Origin: Rudanella paleaurantiibacter | GTDB taxonomy: Bacteria; Bacteroidota; Bacteroidia; Cytophagales; Spirosomataceae | Length of the DNA: 64,000 nucleotides | Direction of reading: 5' to 3' | NCBI RefSeq assembly: GCF_009184635.1 | Contig: NZ_WELI01000009.1 | Coordinates: forward strand, 1-64,000 | In this document: one piece after another, positions 50,183 to 57,394 of the stretch | How the letters are laid out: every line of letters starts with the position of its first letter | How positions within the stretch are numbered: the stretch's first letter is position 1 | The notes under the pieces: generated by a model | Seen by the model: the letters and a program-made list of their open reading frames with translations, nothing else | Told to the model about the DNA's origin: nothing | Databases searched by the model: none | Made by a program: the position numbers and the translations under genes

Positions 50183-51329
50183 TGGCTGAAGGGGGGATAA
50201 GAACCGGTTTGATACAATTGTCGAGTTTCTCGGAGAAGATGTGGTAGGCATCGGCTACGTCTTCAAGCGGGACGCGGTGTGTAATGAGTGCCCTAGGATT
50301 AAGCACACCATTCTGCACGTGTTCGATGAGCCGGGGCAACAACCGTTTTACCGATGTCTGATTGCCCCGCATGGTTAGGCCCTTATTCATGAAGTTGCCA
50401 ATCGGAATTAGGTTGTCGGTTGGGCCATACACCCCTACTACCGAAATGATACCGCCCTTTTTTACCGAATTAATGGCCCAGTGCATGGCTGTTGCCGAGC
50501 CCGCCTGTAACAGCGTTTTGCGACCTGTAATGGTTTGTAGCGCACTGCCAGCGGCCTCGGCCCCAACGGCATCAATACACACATCGGCCCCCATCCAGTC
50601 GGTCATTTTCTTGATGAACAAGACGGGATCGTCGATCTCTTTAAAATTATAGGCTTCGCAGGGCGCATAGTTGCGCACAAATTCGAGCCGGTACTCGTAC
50701 TGATCGAACACAATAACCCGGCCGGCCCCAAACAGCCATGCACAACGCGCAGCCATAATCCCAACGGGGCCTGCACCAAACACCACCACTGTATCGCCGG
50801 GCTGAATACCACCCATTTCGGCAGCCTGATACCCGGTCGGCACCACATCGGTGAGCAATACGGCATCATCGGGGTCCATACCGGGTGGAATCACCGTTGG
50901 CCCCACATTGGCGTAGGGTACCCGGACAAACTCGGCCTGACCGCCATCGTAGCCGCCTGCCGTGTGTGAATAGCCAAAAATACCGCCCACGGCTGTAGCC
51001 TCCGGGTTCGATTCGTGGCAGTTGCCAAACATCCCCTGCTGGCAGAAATGGCATTTCCCGCAAGCCACATTAAACGGCACCAGTACCTGATCGCCTACTT
51101 TCAGTTTGTGCACTTCGGGACCTATTTCTTCGACCACGCCGATAAACTCGTGCCCAAATGTGGAGCCAACGCGTGTATCAGGCACATTGCCATTATAGAG
51201 GTGCAGGTCGGACCCACAGATGCAGGACCGTGTGACCCGAACAATCGCATCTTCAGGATGCTTGATTTCAGGCATGGGCTTATGGTCGATTCGGACTCGC
51301 CCGGGGCCCCGGTAATTCATAGCCAGCAT
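50175..51329 (-). CDS. Zinc-dependent alcohol dehydrogenase, formaldehyde-dehydrogenase-like
   Basis: 384 residues of the medium-chain family. The catalytic zinc site is formed by Cys38 (CICGSDLH) and His60/Glu61 (FGHEF). The structural zinc lobe is CGKCHFCQQGMFGNC (Cys90, 93, 96, 104). The Rossmann motif is VFGAGPVGIMAARC. The length and MNYRGPGRVRIDHKPMPEI start are those of glutathione-independent formaldehyde dehydrogenase-like or threonine-dehydrogenase-like enzymes. It should oxidise an alcohol or aldehyde adduct with NAD(P). The following gene overlaps it. Confidence 0.9.
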   Translation of the reverse strand: MLAMNYRGPGRVRIDHKPMPEIKHPEDAIVRVTRSCICGSDLHLYNGNVPDTRVGSTFGHEFIGVVEEIGPEVHKLKVGDQVLVPFNVACGKCHFCQQGMFGNCHESNPEATAVGGIFGYSHTAGGYDGGQAEFVRVPYANVGPTVIPPGMDPDDAVLLTDVVPTGYQAAEMGGIQPGDTVVVFGAGPVGIMAARCAWLFGAGRVIVFDQYEYRLEFVRNYAPCEAYNFKEIDDPVLFIKKMTDWMGADVCIDAVGAEAAGSALQTITGRKTLLQAGSATAMHWAINSVKKGGIISVVGVYGPTDNLIPIGNFMNKGLTMRGNQTSVKRLLPRLIEHVQNGVLNPRALITHRVPLEDVADAYHIFSEKLDNCIKPVLIPPSANA

Positions 51330-51465
51330 AGTATTCGGTTTACGTTGTTTATTGTTTTTAATTTTTACCCCCTTACCCTCTCCTATTTTTCAGGAGGGGA
51401 AACCTTACAAGCCACATTATGAGCCTTTTACCAGCTCGCTAATGGCTCGAAGTAGACGTTTCATT

Positions 51466-51490
51466 CCCCCTCCTGCTTTTCAGGAGGGGG
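51466..51490. repeat. Short inverted repeat, family G (CCCCCTCCTG)
   Basis: CCCCCTCCTG and CAGGAGGGGG with a 5-base loop; a related, weaker CTCCTATTTTTCAGGAG copy lies at about 51383-51399. GTTAGGGGGTGG follows. Both lie in the 189-base gap between the lipoprotein and dehydrogenase genes, which otherwise holds nothing I can identify. Confidence 0.7.
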
Positions 51491-51518
51491 TTAGGGGGTG
51501 GTCGGCAACGGCCGATCC

Positions 51519-52316
51519 TCAGGCTTCTTTATTATTCAACCGGCCCAGTATCGCGGTAGCCAGGTTCACCGCTCCCTCGCGGGCCACGCGCTCGTTCATC
51601 CGAACCGGGGCCGTCACGTGCATGATGTGATTCAGGTAGAGCACATGTAGCGTCCGTTTGGTCGGCTCCCAAATAGCTTTGTCGCCCACACCATTGAGTG
51701 CCACCCCCGTGGGCGTGTTCTGGGCGGGAGTCACCAGCTTGGTAGCAGCCGGTGTCAGGTTTGGCGACGGGTGATTCGAGGAATCGTTGTCAGCCGACGC
51801 ATCGCCGACGCCCCCACCCGGCCGGATACCCGATTCGGGCCGCTCGGCGGCTGTGCCCTCCGGATTGGGGCCATGATACGACCCCTCTTTCACGCCGAGC
51901 GTCAGGGCCGCCGAGTCGCGTTCGGCTACGCGCTGGGGCTGGAATAGCCGGTCGAACGCGTACTCCGACTGAAACGTAGACTCGTAAGGCGAGTCTTTTT
52001 CGAACGAAAAGGTCACTTTTTCACCTCCCCAACGCACCTCGCAGCCGTTGAGCATATCGTATTTTTCGAGTTCGACCGCTTCGCCCAGTTTAAAGAGATT
52101 ACGGACAAACTCAACCGGCAGGTAATTACATCGTTGATCGTAATTATAGTCGGTGCTCAAGAGCCAAACACCCGATACCTCGCGAGCCAGGTGCGGGTCG
52201 CCCGTACCCGCGGCATCATTGGCGGCATCGGTCGTGGTGCTTTGGTCTCCGAAAAAACAGGCACTAAGCCCGCACAGGGGCAAAATGCAGAGTAAAATCA
52301 GGCGTGTTCGTTTCAT
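51519..52316 (-). CDS. Lipoprotein of unknown function
   Basis: 265 residues. Lipoprotein signal MKRTRLILLCILPLCGLSAC, lipidated Cys20. After an Asp/Ala/Thr stretch, residues 45-140 form a folded domain (VSGVWLLSTDYNYDQRCNYL, EKYDMLNGCEVRWGGEKVTF). A Pro/Gly/Asn/Ser linker (about 150-195) leads to a C-terminal part with LHVLYLNHIMHVTAPVRM. The two Cys after the lipobox might form a disulfide. No family recognised. It begins 6 bases after the preceding 101-residue gene, so the two form an operon. Confidence 0.75.
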   Translation of the reverse strand: MKRTRLILLCILPLCGLSACFFGDQSTTTDAANDAAGTGDPHLAREVSGVWLLSTDYNYDQRCNYLPVEFVRNLFKLGEAVELEKYDMLNGCEVRWGGEKVTFSFEKDSPYESTFQSEYAFDRLFQPQRVAERDSAALTLGVKEGSYHGPNPEGTAAERPESGIRPGGGVGDASADNDSSNHPSPNLTPAATKLVTPAQNTPTGVALNGVGDKAIWEPTKRTLHVLYLNHIMHVTAPVRMNERVAREGAVNLATAILGRLNNKEA

Positions 52317-52322
52317 AGCGGG

Positions 52323-52628
52323 TTAGTCTTCGTCGTGATACGGGGTGCCCGTTGTTACGGCTCCTCCACTTGTCCAGAGGCCACCTCCCTGTTGGGCGGG
52401 GGCTTTACTGTTTTCGCCACTTGGACCGTCCCCGTCGGCCTCCGTTTCGGCATTGTAATCGGGGGCATGGCTTCCCGTGTACGGCGTTTCGCCGGGGCTG
52501 CTGGTTACGGGCGCATTGTAGGTACGGGTTTGATCGAGACCGGCACTGTTTTCGGGCGAGTACGCCGAAGCCGGTTGGTCGGCAGCATCGCTATTGGGCG
52601 AGCGCCAGAGCCGGAATTGCATGGTCAT
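52323..52628 (-). CDS. Small disordered protein of unknown function
   Basis: 101 residues. Composition is Ser, Gly, Ala, Pro, Thr, Asn and Asp, with no hydrophobic stretch and no signal peptide (MTMQFRLWRSPNSDAADQP at the start, TGTPYHDED at the end). It is likely unstructured and cytosolic. I accept it as a gene because it lies 6 bases upstream of the lipoprotein gene on the same strand. A longer reading frame on the opposite strand is less plausible. Confidence 0.5.
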   Translation of the reverse strand: MTMQFRLWRSPNSDAADQPASAYSPENSAGLDQTRTYNAPVTSSPGETPYTGSHAPDYNAETEADGDGPSGENSKAPAQQGGGLWTSGGAVTTGTPYHDED

Positions 52629-52885
52629 CCAAGTGTTTTTCAGGTTGGTTGAGTAAACGTTATGAGCCCGACGTTGGTAGGCAGGCCGCTACAGATTCCA
52701 ACCCGAAACCGCGCGAAGTACGACCCGCTGCTTCGCCAGAAGTAAGGGAACGGCCCCAGGCAGACCGCTCCCTCTATTTAGCTACAGTAAACTCGTGGTG
52801 CCACGTTATAGTCGTAAGGCCGTTTGCCCGACAGGCCTGTCCAGACGACATTCATACTGGCCCAACTTCACTCAACATATTCGTT

Positions 52886-53134
52886 ATGGAAACCCAGATC
52901 CCTTTGATGTATCTGCTGCCTTTGCTATTACTGGCAGCCATTTTGCTCACCTATATCACCCACGACCCTATGCGCCGGGCCGGGTATGTACGCCCCGAAC
53001 GGAAGCGTAAAAAAGTTCGCAAAGCCAAAATGCGCCCGCACCCACAGCAACCTTACCTACTCGAAAATGGTACGGTGATTCTGGCTTCGGAGCGCCCCCG
53101 GCCAGCACATGCCTCAGAACCGTTTTCTCACTAA
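52886..53134 (+). CDS. Small membrane protein of unknown function
   Basis: 82 residues from ATG at 52886. One hydrophobic span near the N-terminus (IPLMYLLPLLLLAAILLTYI, about 5-24) is followed by a basic cytoplasmic-type tail (RRAGYVRPERKRKKVRKAKM) and a polar end. A longer in-frame extension upstream has no homologous look and was rejected. The 257 bases between 52629 and 52885 show no other gene. No family recognised. Three rightward genes follow. Confidence 0.55.
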   Translation: METQIPLMYLLPLLLLAAILLTYITHDPMRRAGYVRPERKRKKVRKAKMRPHPQQPYLLENGTVILASERPRPAHASEPFSH

Positions 53135-53218
53135 TTGCCGCCCGAAGACAGACTCATCCGGCGAATTGGGGCTTTACAAAGGGTTGTCGACTGGCAACGG
53201 CATAAACCAATTCAACGG

Positions 53219-53647
53219 ATGAAAAAGGTAATCATGGCCGCAGCATTGCTCATGGCAGTAGCCGCCACCCACGCAAACGCTCAGGCAAATAACGGAGCGG
53301 CTTCGGGCAGTTCGACCCGCCAATCGGGCTCCAGTACGAACAGCCAATCGTCGGGTAGCAGCACCCGCCAATCGGGTTCCGGTGCCTTATCGGGTGGTAA
53401 CACCGGGCAGACCAACAACGCCAACGTCGGCACGGGAACTACCGGCACCACAACAGGCGGCACTGACGTACGCAGCCAGTCGGGCAGTACATCGGGGCAA
53501 GGCCAGATGAATCGCCGGAGCCAATCGACCAAAACCCGTCGAACAAACACCAAAGCCACCAACAACGGCAACAGCGGCTCGGGTACGGGCAACTCAGGTT
53601 CAGGCAATAGCAGTACAACGTCAGGCTCACGGACGGGCAATCAGTAA
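53219..53647 (+). CDS. Secreted low-complexity Ser/Thr/Gly/Asn protein
   Basis: 142 residues from ATG at 53219, with signal peptide MKKVIMAAALLMAVAATHANAQ. The mature part has almost no hydrophobic residues: repeats of GSSTRQSGS, then TGTTGTTTGGT, an Arg/Thr/Lys patch (NRRSQSTKTRRTNTKATNNG) and a final GSGTGNSGSGNSST. It is probably disordered and exported. It precedes the manganese catalase gene by 21 bases, so they may be co-transcribed. No function can be assigned. Confidence 0.65.
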   Translation: MKKVIMAAALLMAVAATHANAQANNGAASGSSTRQSGSSTNSQSSGSSTRQSGSGALSGGNTGQTNNANVGTGTTGTTTGGTDVRSQSGSTSGQGQMNRRSQSTKTRRTNTKATNNGNSGSGTGNSGSGNSSTTSGSRTGNQ

Positions 53648-53668
53648 CCCTTTTTAACCGACGTAAGC

Positions 53669-54535
53669 ATGTTCTATCACGACAAGAAACTCCAGTACAA
53701 AGTACGGGTCGACAAGCCGAACCCACAGTTTGCCCGCGCTCTGCAACAGGCCATTGGCGGTATTGAAGGCGAAATCCGGGTGTGTTTGCAGTACCTGTTC
53801 CAAGCCTGGAACGCACGCGGGCCGGTTCGGTACCGGGATATGCTCCTGGATACCGGTACCGAAGAAATGGCCCATATCGAAATGCTGGCCACGGCCGTTT
53901 GTCTGAACCTTGAGGGGGCTTCCAGCAGTGTAATCGACACAATTGTGGGCAATGACCCACTCATGGAGAAAATTGTGGGCGGGGGCGACCCTCGCCATTA
54001 TCTGTCGGGTGGTTTGGGGGCTTTGGCCTCCGATGCCAACGGGGTTCCATTCAACGGCTCGTGGGTAGTGAGTTCGGGCAATATGGCGTCGGATATGCTC
54101 GCCAACGTAACGGCCGAAGCCACCGGGCGTACTCTGGCTACACGCCTGTACGAGATGACCGACGATGCGGGTATGAAAGATATGCTGGCGTTTCTGATCG
54201 CCCGCGATACCATGCACCAGCAACAGTGGCTGGCCGTACTGGAAGAGCTGGGACAAGGTAACCTGTATAATGTGCTACCCATTCCGAATAGTTTCCCGCA
54301 GGCGCAGGAAGTGCAGGAGTTTAGCTACGCCTTTGTGAATACCAACATCGACCCCGAGCAACCATCGGCAGGTACCAACCGGCGCTGGACCCAAGGGCCC
54401 TCGCTCGATGGGCGCGGCACATTCCATGAAATTAAGGCGCAGCCACTCGGACAGGAGCCCCAATTGGCCCCACCCATCCCGCAGGGGCACGCCCAAACCG
54501 AACAGATGCAGGGGTCGGGCCACAAAAAGGAATAA
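53669..54535 (+). CDS. Manganese catalase family protein
   Basis: 288 residues with a four-helix ferritin-like core. The di-manganese ligands fit the known enzyme positions: Glu35 (GIEGEIR), Glu66 and His69 (GTEEMAHIE), Glu150 (VTAEATGRT) and His183 (RDTMHQQQW). The C-terminal 80 residues, rich in Pro and Gln, lack the core and may cap the active site or be disordered. It should dismutate hydrogen peroxide in the cytosol or periplasm; no signal peptide is present. It is the last gene of a rightward group ending in a strong terminator. Confidence 0.93.
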   Translation: MFYHDKKLQYKVRVDKPNPQFARALQQAIGGIEGEIRVCLQYLFQAWNARGPVRYRDMLLDTGTEEMAHIEMLATAVCLNLEGASSSVIDTIVGNDPLMEKIVGGGDPRHYLSGGLGALASDANGVPFNGSWVVSSGNMASDMLANVTAEATGRTLATRLYEMTDDAGMKDMLAFLIARDTMHQQQWLAVLEELGQGNLYNVLPIPNSFPQAQEVQEFSYAFVNTNIDPEQPSAGTNRRWTQGPSLDGRGTFHEIKAQPLGQEPQLAPPIPQGHAQTEQMQGSGHKKE

Positions 54536-54553
54536 AGCCCGGTACTTATTTTT

Positions 54554-54605
54554 TGGCTACAAGCCCAACGTGCCACAGTCGCGTTGGGCTTGTAGCCACT
54601 TTTTT
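54554..54605 (+). terminator. Terminator of the manganese catalase gene
   Basis: A perfect 17-bp stem TGGCTACAAGCCCAACG (54554-54570) with its complement (54582-54598), 11-base loop, then a T run. Confidence 0.9.
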
Positions 54606-54666
54606 GTAAACTCATCTCTATTTCCGGTAAAGCCGGTTTATACCACCGCTACTATTTGTTTCGCCC

Positions 54667-55473
54667 ATGAATTCGATACGCGCTACCACCTGGAACCAGC
54701 TCATGGACCTGCTCTACGAAGATGCCTGGATGCCGTCGCTCCGCCGGTTCAGGCCACCCTTTGCGTTCCGGGGCCTTCCCGACGAGTCGTTTGTGCTCGA
54801 CACCTCGCTTATGCGTATGGGGCAAGACTGCGCCCGAATTGAGGGACACCTGCTACGAAATTTCAAAAAATATGCCCTCCGCGATGTGGTTGAGCGAGAC
54901 TCACTCTGGTACTGGCTCTCGGTAGCCCAGCACCACGGGCTCCCCACCCGCCTGATGGATTGGACCTTTTCGCCCTACGTGGCTCTGCACTTCGTTTCAG
55001 CTAATACCGAACGATACCACTCCGATGGGGTTATCTGGTGCCTTGACTACAAAAAAGTGCATAGCTACCTCCCGGCCGCCCTGAGTGGATTACTCGAAGA
55101 CGAAGGGGCCGATGTCTTTACTATCGATATGCTCAGTCCGATTCACTCGTTGCGCGAATTCGATGCCCGTAGTGAGCACCCATTTGCTCTGTTTTTTGAG
55201 CCGCCCTCGATCGACGACCGGATTGTGAACCAGTACGCCTTGTTTTCGGTCATCTCAAACCCAACCATCAGCATGATAAGCTGGCTTGAACAACGGCCTG
55301 ATGTGTACCGGAAAATTACCGTCGCTAATGACTTGAAGTGGGAAATCCGGGATAAACTTGATCAGGCTAACATCAATGAACGGGTGCTTTTTCCCGGTCT
55401 TGATGGCCTCAGCCGGTGGTTGCGACGGCAATACGTACAACCCATCCTACCCAATCGTGATTCACCCGAATAG
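54667..55473 (+). CDS. FRG-domain protein
   Basis: 268 residues. The FRG domain is defined by FAFRGLPDESFVLDTSL (about 32-48) and QHHGLPTRLMDWTFSPYVALHF (about 88-109), which match its two conserved blocks: the F-R-G motif, and H-G-L-P-T-R-L-x-D-W with A-L-x-F. Middle residues (DGVIWCLDY, PPSIDDRIVNQYALFSV) also fit. FRG proteins occur in toxin, phage and defence contexts, but the catalytic role is not established. It stands alone here, with no partner gene and a degraded stretch downstream. Confidence 0.88.
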   Translation: MNSIRATTWNQLMDLLYEDAWMPSLRRFRPPFAFRGLPDESFVLDTSLMRMGQDCARIEGHLLRNFKKYALRDVVERDSLWYWLSVAQHHGLPTRLMDWTFSPYVALHFVSANTERYHSDGVIWCLDYKKVHSYLPAALSGLLEDEGADVFTIDMLSPIHSLREFDARSEHPFALFFEPPSIDDRIVNQYALFSVISNPTISMISWLEQRPDVYRKITVANDLKWEIRDKLDQANINERVLFPGLDGLSRWLRRQYVQPILPNRDSPE

Positions 55474-55489
55474 CCCTTTACTAATGCGG

Positions 55490-55529
55490 ATCACGTCAAC
55501 TGAAACTGTATCACGTCAACTGAAACTGT
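55490..55529 (+). repeat. Perfect tandem duplication of a 20-base unit
   Basis: ATCACGTCAACTGAAACTGT occurs twice head to tail (55490-55509 and 55510-55529), just past the FRG gene. Possible origins are a slipped duplication or the end of a vanished mobile element. Confidence 0.85.
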
Positions 55530-55547
55530 CTGGTTCGTCCAAACAAA

Positions 55548-55577
55548 AGAGAGTGACCACCAGCCGGGTCACTCTCT
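55548..55577 (+). terminator. Hairpin downstream of the FRG gene
   Basis: AGAGAGTGACC (55548-55558) pairs with GGTCACTCTCT (55567-55577). No U run follows. The rest of the 291-base gap to 55764 contains an 11-bp inverted pair (AACAGGGTTGG and its complement, about 60 bases apart) and no gene I can support. Confidence 0.55.
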
Positions 55578-55764
55578 AAAAATCGCCTTGATTGCTGTAT
55601 ATAGCCGAAGAGCGGCCTGAACACATTCACTCGGATACGCTCACCTCATTTTGCGAACAGGGTTGGCGTACCCGAACTCTTTCCTTCGGACTATCTATTT
55701 TCCAATACGAGGGCCATCCCAACCCTGTTGCAGCCAATGCAAAAAATACCCCTCCGGGATCAGT

Positions 55765-56169
55765 TTACTTTGGCTTTCCGGCTTCCACCGGCCGAAGAGT
55801 ACCCCGTGCCAGCGGCTCAGGCTTCGATTTGGGTGTACTATACCGGAGCAGGGTCGCTATCGGATACGCCGATTTAGGCGGACGGGTAATCACCAACTGG
55901 TACGACAGTGTGCCAATGACAAGGTTGTAGTACGTCATGCTCCCGCCCGATTCCTGCGCCAGGCCCCAGTTGGCCACGGGCTCTTTGGCCAGTTGGGCTT
56001 CGTCTTGCTTCGATAAAGCAACGAAAGCCGTGTCGGGCATAAATTGCTTATCAGTAATGCCTTCGATTAGCGACACGACTGCGGGCGGTGTGGTCGTGGC
56101 CGGTTTGGTTTGAGCGCGGGCCGTTATGCCAAACAGGCACAACGCGGCTAAAAAAAGTCTGCTTTTCAT
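55765..56169 (-). CDS. Small secreted protein of unknown function
   Basis: 134 residues from ATG at 56167-56169. Signal peptide MKSRLFLAALCLFGITARAQ. The mature part has AVVSLIEGITDKQFMPDTAFVAL, SGGSMTYYNLVIGTLSYQLVIT and a Pro/Lys-rich end (PLARGTLRPVEAGKPK). Alternating hydrophobic residues suggest a small beta domain. No family recognised. It is convergent with the FRG gene and divergent from the DUF4142 gene. Confidence 0.62.
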   Translation of the reverse strand: MKSRLFLAALCLFGITARAQTKPATTTPPAVVSLIEGITDKQFMPDTAFVALSKQDEAQLAKEPVANWGLAQESGGSMTYYNLVIGTLSYQLVITRPPKSAYPIATLLRYSTPKSKPEPLARGTLRPVEAGKPK

Positions 56170-56414
56170 CGTGTTGAGTACGTTGCATGTTTGATGCACC
56201 TATTCTAACAACGCTCTTCGTGGGCCGAATGCTTATTTTATTGAGGATGGCGTCGCCTTAAAGTGGCCTCATCGAGTCTATTGGCCCTGTTTTTACCTGA
56301 CCAGTTAATCAGCGCATTAAAATGCTGACGAATGGAGAACAACCGGGTGGAACAAAGTATTACATATAAACTTGATAGATTTTATATTTTTTGCCAACGT
56401 TAGTAAAAACGCAC

Positions 56415-57092
56415 ATGAAAACTTCACAACAATGGGCGCTGAGCCTAAGTGTACTGACTACCCTGACTCTGTCGTCGGGCGCTATGGCCCAACAAAATTC
56501 GGGCATGAACACGGGGGGGACTACAGCCTCAACGGGCAGCATGGTGGGCCGCGAAAGCAAGGCTGACTTCGACCGCATGAATAAGAAAGGTGCCGCCGAC
56601 GTTTCGGGTATTCGACCAACGAGTGCCAAACTTTCCGACGCCGACAGTAAGCTGATGATGGAAGTAGCCAAAGGGGGCATGATGCAATTGGCCGTCAGTA
56701 AAATTGCGGCCGAAAAAGCTACCAACCCTGAAGTACGCGAGTTGGCCCGCGCCGAGGTGGAGGAACAAACCGGGCTGGCGGCCAAGCTGAAAGAAATTGC
56801 CGCAGCCAAAGGGGTTACGCTTCCGGCAGCCCCCGACAGCGAGGCTCAAGCGATGATTGCCCAGATGGAAGGTACTGCCGCCGGTGCGCAGTTTGATATG
56901 GCCTATGTACGCGAAAGCGGGGTTAACGGCCACCAGAAACTCGACAAAGTGATGGATATGGTACGGAGTCAGGCATCAGACGCCAGCCTGAAGAACCTCG
57001 AAATGGCCGCTCATCCGCTTGTTAAAAACCACCTCAAGGTTTCGCAGGATATTATGAGTAAAATGGGCAGTGGTAGCTCGTCGAACCGGTAA
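56415..57092 (+). CDS. DUF4142 protein, secreted
   Basis: 225 residues from ATG at 56415. The signal peptide is MKTSQQWALSLSVLTTLTLSSGAMAQ. After a Gly/Thr/Ser stretch the DUF4142 domain (about 75-215) shows DADSKLMMEVAKGGMMQLAVSKIAAEKA, NPEVRELARAEVEEQT and MAYVRESGVNGHQKLDKVMDM. This is a four-helix ferritin-like bundle predicted to sit in the periplasm or outer membrane. The metal ligands of ferritin are not conserved, and no activity is established. A rightward gene that ends in a perfect hairpin. Confidence 0.88.
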   Translation: MKTSQQWALSLSVLTTLTLSSGAMAQQNSGMNTGGTTASTGSMVGRESKADFDRMNKKGAADVSGIRPTSAKLSDADSKLMMEVAKGGMMQLAVSKIAAEKATNPEVRELARAEVEEQTGLAAKLKEIAAAKGVTLPAAPDSEAQAMIAQMEGTAAGAQFDMAYVRESGVNGHQKLDKVMDMVRSQASDASLKNLEMAAHPLVKNHLKVSQDIMSKMGSGSSSNR

Positions 57093-57147
57093 CCGGAGCA
57101 ATGAGGCCCAGACCGACCTCTTTATTAAGACCATAACCATATCATAC

Positions 57148-57184
57148 GCAAGGGGGCCACGGCAGTATGCCGTGGCCCCCTTGC
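57148..57184. terminator. Perfect hairpin after the DUF4142 gene
   Basis: GCAAGGGGGCCACGGCA (57148-57164) pairs exactly with 57168-57184, leaving a 3-base loop. No U run follows. It lies in the 302-base gap between two convergent genes, which also holds the repeat at 57256-57336 and nothing else that I recognise. Confidence 0.7.
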
Positions 57185-57255
57185 TAGTAAATGTATTGAC
57201 TGATGAGAGCTTGCTACTTTTTCTGCTCTTATAATTCGTCACAGAATACCACTAT

Positions 57256-57336
57256 AACCACTACCAGGGTCTTTGACCACTGGCAGGGTTTCATCGCTCT
57301 AAACCCTGCCAGTGGTCAAAGACCCTGGCAGTGGTT
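57256..57336. repeat. Inverted repeat with 36-base arms, family F
   Basis: 57256-57291 and 57301-57336 are reverse complements with one mismatch and a 9-base loop. The arm contains CCAGGGTCTTTGACCACTGG, itself partly self-complementary, so the element can pair in more than one way. It lies 58 bases beyond the stop of the large lipoprotein gene (end 57395). Confidence 0.9.
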
Positions 57337-57394
57337 AAAACTATAATCCAATAATAGCCCCATCACTCAAAACAGCTAAAAATTACCCATTTCC

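Noticed and set aside
52352..53134. 260-residue rightward reading frame
   Set aside because: Its first two thirds lie opposite the leftward 101-residue gene and have a non-protein-like Arg/His/Cys-rich composition. Only the last 82 residues (from 52886) look like a real protein.
54667..55473. Multi-gene defence system around the FRG gene
   Set aside because: No nuclease, helicase, NTPase or antitoxin-like gene is adjacent; the neighbours are catalase and a small secreted protein.
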